Of a stretch of DNA of 64,000 nucleotides, positions 60,194-64,000 are shown piece after piece. The stretch is from Flagellimonas sediminis (lineage in GTDB: Bacteria > Bacteroidota > Bacteroidia > Flavobacteriales > Flavobacteriaceae), in contig NZ_JAAAMI010000001.1 in NCBI RefSeq assembly GCF_010500845.1, positions 682,001-746,000 of the forward strand. The letters are read 5' to 3'. The notes under the pieces are model-generated. The model saw only the letters and a program-made list of their open reading frames with translations, was not told the origin of the DNA and did not search any database. The translations under genes were made by a program, and so were the position numbers. Each line of letters begins with the position of its first letter. Positions within the stretch are counted from its first letter, which is position 1.

Positions 60194-61620
60194 TGGAACA
60201 GCACAAAGCAAAAAATACGGAAGAAATCTTGGGGATGGCCAACAACCTGAAATGGGAATTGGGCATGGGCATCCACGACAAGATTGTTTCCTCCCTATAC
60301 GCCGATGCGGCACAGATTGCACGCAAAACGGTTTCCATGGATGGGGATCAACCAGCCTTCAGTTTGGATAGAAAGATTGATAGGATCGTGACCAGCCGTT
60401 GGACAGGGTTCCCGATCATGTTCGTGCTATTGGCCGTGGTGTTCTGGGTCACCATTTCAGGCGCCAATTACCCATCGGGACTTTTGGCGTCCCTTTTGGT
60501 AGATACGTTGCATCCTATCTTAAAAAGTGGGGCGGATAGTTTTATGCCATGGTGGTTGTCAGGGATTTTGATTGACGGGGCCTATTTGGCCATGGCGTGG
60601 GTGATTTCCGTAATGTTGCCACCAATGGCCATATTTTTTCCTTTGTTCACGCTGTTGGAAGACTTGGGATATTTGCCCAGGGTGGCCTTCAATATGGACA
60701 GCTTGTTCCGAAAGACAGGGGCACACGGAAAGCAGGCATTGACCATGAGCATGGGATTTGGTTGCAATGCTGCAGGGGTCATTGCTGCTCGGGTCATTGA
60801 TAGTCCCAGGGAACGATTGATCGCCATCATTACCAATAACTTTTCGCTTTGTAATGGCCGTTGGCCCACACAGATTTTGATTGCCACTATATTCATCGGA
60901 GGCATGGTATCCCCATTTTGGGCCGGTTTGGTATCCACAGCGGCCGTTGTAGGAGTGGCCGTATTGGGCATTGCCTTTAGTTTGATCGTGTCGTGGGGGT
61001 TGAGCCGCTCCGTTTTGAAGGGCGAAGCTTCCACATTCAGTTTGGAATTGCCGCCTTACCGTCCACCAAGGGTGCTCCAGACCCTATATACCTCATTGAT
61101 CGATAGGACTTTGTTTGTCTTGTGGAGGGCCGTGGTCTTTGCCGTTCCCGCGGGGATGGTGATTTGGTTGGTTTCCAATATCCATATTGGTGGATTGAGC
61201 TTGGCAGAGCACTTCATAGATTGGTCCAATCCATTTGGGTTGGTTTTTGGATTGAACGGGGTTATTTTGTTGGCCTACATCATTGCCATTCCAGCCAATG
61301 AGATTGTAATCCCCACTATTTTGATGCTTACGGTTTTGGTCACGGGCATGTCGGGCGTAGGTGAAGGCTCAGGGGTCATGTTCGAGCTGGATTCCCTGGC
61401 CAGTACCGAAAACATATTGAGGGCAGGGGGTTGGACATTGCTCACCGGGATCAACCTGATGCTGTTCAGCTTGCTGCACAACCCCTGTTCCACTACTATC
61501 TATACCATTTATAAGGAAACCAAAAGTGCCAAGTGGACACTGATAGCGACTTTGTTGCCCATTGTATTGGGATTTATGGTCTGTTTTTTCACGGCCCAGT
61601 TATGGTATTTATTTGCTTAA
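60190..61620 (+). CDS. feoB: FeoB membrane-domain protein (C-terminal half of split FeoB)
   Basis: 476 residues: a short cytosolic lead ([14 protein letters not shown]), then about 8-10 membrane helices with both Gate regions. The first gate has [19 protein letters not shown] with the conserved Cys, and the second has [19 protein letters not shown]. It forms the Fe(II) pore served by the GTPase half. The start overlaps the previous stop, giving either coupled translation or a frameshift site. It is the last gene of the feo operon and is convergent with the metal efflux adaptor gene, 4 bases away. Confidence 0.9.
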   Translation: MMEQHKAKNTEEILGMANNLKWELGMGIHDKIVSSLYADAAQIARKTVSMDGDQPAFSLDRKIDRIVTSRWTGFPIMFVLLAVVFWVTISGANYPSGLLASLLVDTLHPILKSGADSFMPWWLSGILIDGAYLAMAWVISVMLPPMAIFFPLFTLLEDLGYLPRVAFNMDSLFRKTGAHGKQALTMSMGFGCNAAGVIAARVIDSPRERLIAIITNNFSLCNGRWPTQILIATIFIGGMVSPFWAGLVSTAAVVGVAVLGIAFSLIVSWGLSRSVLKGEASTFSLELPPYRPPRVLQTLYTSLIDRTLFVLWRAVVFAVPAGMVIWLVSNIHIGGLSLAEHFIDWSNPFGLVFGLNGVILLAYIIAIPANEIVIPTILMLTVLVTGMSGVGEGSGVMFELDSLASTENILRAGGWTLLTGINLMLFSLLHNPCSTTIYTIYKETKSAKWTLIATLLPIVLGFMVCFFTAQLWYLFA

Positions 61621-61624
61621 TGTG

Positions 61625-62758
61625 CTATCCTCCAATCAGGTCAAAAACACCTTTGAGCAAAAATTGATCTCCTTGCTTGAGGTCAGCTGATTTGATTTCA
61701 GTGAAACCACCAAAACTGTGGCCTTTATTGACATGGAATTTTTCAAAAGTATAGCCTTCCGCATCTTGGGAGACCAATTTTAATACGTAGGATGACCCTT
61801 CGGATTCGATTACCGCTTCGTCAGGAAGGGACAAAGCATTTTTTGTATCGGTCATGATCATTGCGTTTACGAACATCCCTGGAAGGAATCCAGTGTGATC
61901 CTCGTTTTCTAGATGGCCGTGGACTTTGATGGTCCTTTTGGCATCATCAATGGAGGCACCCACCAAATACACTTCAGCCTTAAAGGTTTCGTTAGAGGCT
62001 TCTGGAATGGTAAACTCAATTTTTTGCCCCTTTTTCACTTTTAAAATGTCTCTTTCGAAAACCGTGAGCTCCAAATGGACATGCTCGTTGTTGATGATTT
62101 CCAAGATTTCGCTGGCTGGGGATACATAGCTTCCCATGGAAACGTTCATCTTGGTCACACTACCTGAAATCGGAGCATAGATGTTAGCCAGTGAGCTGAT
62201 GGAGCCTTTCTCCACTTGGCTGGGAGAAATGTTGAGCATCTGCAATTGCTCCCTCAACCCTTGGTATTGGGCCTTTGCAGTCTCATAGTTGCTCTTCGCC
62301 TGAAGGAAGTTCTTTTGCGAAGCAATCTTTTCATCGAACAAGGTCTGGTTTCGCTCGAACTCGGCTTTTAGAAAATCCAGTTGGTTATACACCTGAAGAT
62401 ATTCCTGTTGCATTTGCACGAACTCCTGATTTTCCAGGGTCACCAACGATTGGCCTTTTTTTACCTTGTCGCCTATTAAAAGTGGCGTCTTTTTTACGAA
62501 TCCCCCCATAAAGGCCATCACACTGGCCCTGTTTTCCGGTGGCACATCGATCATGCCCGAGGTTTCCACCACATCGGGAAAACTTCTTTCTTCCAAACCG
62601 CCCAAAACAAAATTGTTGGCGGAAAATTGGTCTTGGGTCACCACTATGGCATCGGATTCCGTTTCGGCATCCGAAGTGGTGGTTTCGTTGTTCTTGTTGC
62701 CACAGGCTGTCATTACTAAAAGGAAAACGGTGGCGTAGCTATAGATGATATTTTTCAT
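61625..62758 (-). CDS. CusB/CzcB-type RND metal efflux adaptor lipoprotein
   Basis: 377 residues with lipobox MTACGNK (Cys near 19). The chain has the lipoyl hairpin KKTPLLIGDKVKKGQSLVTLE (in pieces, about 90-112), a coiled coil (about 113-180) and the barrel and membrane-proximal domains, as in CusB, CzcB and CnrB proteins. It lacks a recognisable Met or His metal-binding N-terminus, so the metal is not read. It lies 2 bases downstream of the TolC-like frame on the minus strand and would work with an RND pump encoded beyond the right edge. Confidence 0.88.
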   Translation of the reverse strand: MKNIIYSYATVFLLVMTACGNKNNETTTSDAETESDAIVVTQDQFSANNFVLGGLEERSFPDVVETSGMIDVPPENRASVMAFMGGFVKKTPLLIGDKVKKGQSLVTLENQEFVQMQQEYLQVYNQLDFLKAEFERNQTLFDEKIASQKNFLQAKSNYETAKAQYQGLREQLQMLNISPSQVEKGSISSLANIYAPISGSVTKMNVSMGSYVSPASEILEIINNEHVHLELTVFERDILKVKKGQKIEFTIPEASNETFKAEVYLVGASIDDAKRTIKVHGHLENEDHTGFLPGMFVNAMIMTDTKNALSLPDEAVIESEGSSYVLKLVSQDAEGYTFEKFHVNKGHSFGGFTEIKSADLKQGDQFLLKGVFDLIGG

Positions 62759-62760
62759 TG

Positions 62761-64000
62761 TTATAATGTTATGGTCAAGTAATTAATGGCGATCACGGTC
62801 TGATTATATTGGTTGAGCACATCCAGGTAATTCAACTGGATTTCGTAGGCATTCTCCAAACTTTGGATGTATTGGAAAAAGTCGATTTCCCCATTACTGA
62901 AATTGCCCGAGGCCGCTTTTAAGATCTGTTCGGACAGTTGCCCTCCCTCTTCTTCATAATAGGAGAGTTCCTTGGCTTGTTGCTCCAATTGCTGCAAGAG
63001 GGTCTTGTGTCGTTGGGAGGTGGTAATACTGATTTCCTGGTTTTCCATAGCCGTGATCTTGGTCTGGATCTTTGAGGATTTCACCTTGTTGCTATGTCCG
63101 AAGAAAAACAGGGGAACCCTCAATCCCAATTGCACACCGTACAGGGAAGTGCCAAGGCCTTTGTTGGTCCCACGGAAATACTCCAGATCGATGTCCGGCA
63201 ACAATCGGTTTTCTTCCAACCGTTTTTGGGCATTGCTCAGTTCTTGGCGCTGCTCTAGGAAAGTAGTTTCCGCTTCCAACAGACCAGAGGTATTCAAGAC
63301 CGATAATTTTTCAGGTTTTTCTATGGCAATATCCAAGGTATCGCCACTTTGCACCAAACTGATAAGCAAGGCCTTCGCGGTCAGTATTTCCTGCTGGACC
63401 TTGGCGTAGGTATTGGCAATTTGCCGTTGTTTGGCCTGTGCGGTCACCTTTTCCAGATAATTGGTCTCGCCGAGCTCAAAACGCCGGTCCGCCGCATGGG
63501 CAAACTGGGAGTAAATGCTATCCAGTGTATGGTACATTTTGGCTTTTTGATTCAATGTCTGGTATTCGTAATAGGCAGTGCTCAGCGATTGGAACAAGGT
63601 TTTTTTCCTGAGTTCCAAAGCTGATTTTTGCAGCTCATAGTTCGATTTTTGCACCTTGCTCTTGGCTCCGTACACCGTTGGAAATTCCAACATCTGTTTG
63701 GCCCCGAAGACCTTTAAGGGTTCCCCGTTCAAAGCAAGGTTGTTCTCATCGTATTGATAGTAGAAATCGGTCTTTTCCAATTGAAAGGCGGCTCCCTTCA
63801 GTGCATCGGCCTGGTCTACCATCAAAGACCCTGCTTGTAAGCCCTTGTTGTTTTTCAAGGATAGGGCCTTCAGGTCTTCCAAATGCAATTTGGACTGGGA
63901 AAATCCAGAAAACGAGATCAATAAGAGGATAAGCGTCAGTCCTTGGTTTTTCAACATCTTTTTCCTTTTTCTTCTTTCTCTCATGCCTTTGAACTTAATA
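62761..64000 (-). CDS. TolC-like outer-membrane factor, frame open to the window edge (possible CusA-TolC fusion end)
   Basis: The TolC-like part has outer-membrane efflux repeats (LKALSLKNNKGLQAGSL and later NAQKRLEENRLLPDIDLEYF). If free-standing it would start at ATG 63957 (MLKNQGLTL) with a Sec signal ending SFSGFSQ, 398 residues. But the frame is open to position 64000, and the extra segment reads IKFKGMRERRKRKK: a basic loop directly before the hydrophobic stretch. In many flavobacteria CusA/CzcA pumps carry a fused TolC domain with such a junction, so this may be the 3' end of that longer gene. Both readings are possible. Confidence 0.8.
   Translation of the reverse strand, partial: IKFKGMRERRKRKKMLKNQGLTLILLLISFSGFSQSKLHLEDLKALSLKNNKGLQAGSLMVDQADALKGAAFQLEKTDFYYQYDENNLALNGEPLKVFGAKQMLEFPTVYGAKSKVQKSNYELQKSALELRKKTLFQSLSTAYYEYQTLNQKAKMYHTLDSIYSQFAHAADRRFELGETNYLEKVTAQAKQRQIANTYAKVQQEILTAKALLISLVQSGDTLDIAIEKPEKLSVLNTSGLLEAETTFLEQRQELSNAQKRLEENRLLPDIDLEYFRGTNKGLGTSLYGVQLGLRVPLFFFGHSNKVKSSKIQTKITAMENQEISITTSQRHKTLLQQLEQQAKELSYYEEEGGQLSEQILKAASGNFSNGEIDFFQYIQSLENAYEIQLNYLDVLNQYNQTVIAINYLTITL

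Noticed and set aside
1..64000. tRNA or rRNA genes, CRISPR arrays, insertion sequences, prophage
   Set aside because: I looked for cloverleaf-like segments, regularly spaced repeats and transposase or integrase motifs and found none that I could support.

Overview
The window looks like a chromosomal segment of a marine-type flavobacterium (Bacteroidota, Flavobacteriaceae; a Muricauda/Allomuricauda-like genome is my best guess, from gene style only). The support is: families largely confined to Bacteroidota (DUF3109, DUF3078, DUF6503, TPR-LytS kinases, DUF1080 proteins), -7 promoter elements of the TAnnTTTG type instead of TATAAT, AT-rich spacers, frequent 4-base gene overlaps and moderate GC. 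I see no rRNA, tRNA, CRISPR array, transposase or phage gene.

Layout. 0-3.7 kb: tail of an unknown gene, a spacer of degenerate flavobacterial repeats, a Tat-exported Gfo/Idh/MocA oxidoreductase, an HD phosphohydrolase, PlsC and a bacilliredoxin. 3.8-8.9 kb: TerB/J-domain protein, HupE/UreJ-like protein, dCMP deaminase, S41 protease, a small membrane protein, MarC, DUF3109. 8.85-12.3 kb: a LytS/LytTR two-component system and, divergent from it, a compact unit with a 12-base direct repeat at exactly 21-base pitch, a 39-codon membrane or secreted peptide ORF and a terminator. 12.4-16.1 kb: class I ribonucleotide reductase nrdB-nrdA.

16.2-25.8 kb is the most coherent catabolic block: GMC oxidoreductase plus gluconate-dehydrogenase-subunit-3-like partner on the minus strand; on the plus strand two xylose-isomerase-like TIM-barrel proteins, an MFS permease, a Gfo/Idh/MocA dehydrogenase and two exported DUF1080 proteins. 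This reads as a 3-keto-glycoside pathway: oxidise a sugar at C3, cleave the keto-glycoside, import and rearrange or reduce the keto sugar. The divergent promoter region holds a nested 37-base palindrome and two motifs that recur at the second plus-strand promoter. The 3' part of the GMC gene and its partner are abruptly GC-rich.

25.9-41.1 kb is mostly housekeeping: yicC-gmk-nadD, a GH130-like protein with DUF6503, a Pit phosphate transporter fused to a PhoU-like domain, dgt, DUF3078, dxs, tadA, a cold-shock protein, a ClC channel with CBS domains and aspS. 41.4-48.7 kb: a YwqK-like protein and a TetR-controlled RND efflux operon whose promoter and palindromic operator are readable. 48.7-52.1 kb: ECF sigma factor with an overlapping membrane protein and a 47-codon ORF, polyprenyl synthase, lycopene cyclase. 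52.1-55.3 kb: sodium/solute symporter with myo-inositol oxygenase, DinB protein. 55.3-61.6 kb: iron uptake, with a TonB receptor divergent from a DtxR-type regulator, a membrane-anchored DtxR-FeoA-FeoA fusion, and FeoB split into separate GTPase and membrane ORFs. 61.6-64 kb: heavy-metal RND adaptor and an outer-membrane factor whose frame runs off the window and may be the tail of a CusA-TolC fusion.

All family calls were made by reading the translations; no database search was run.
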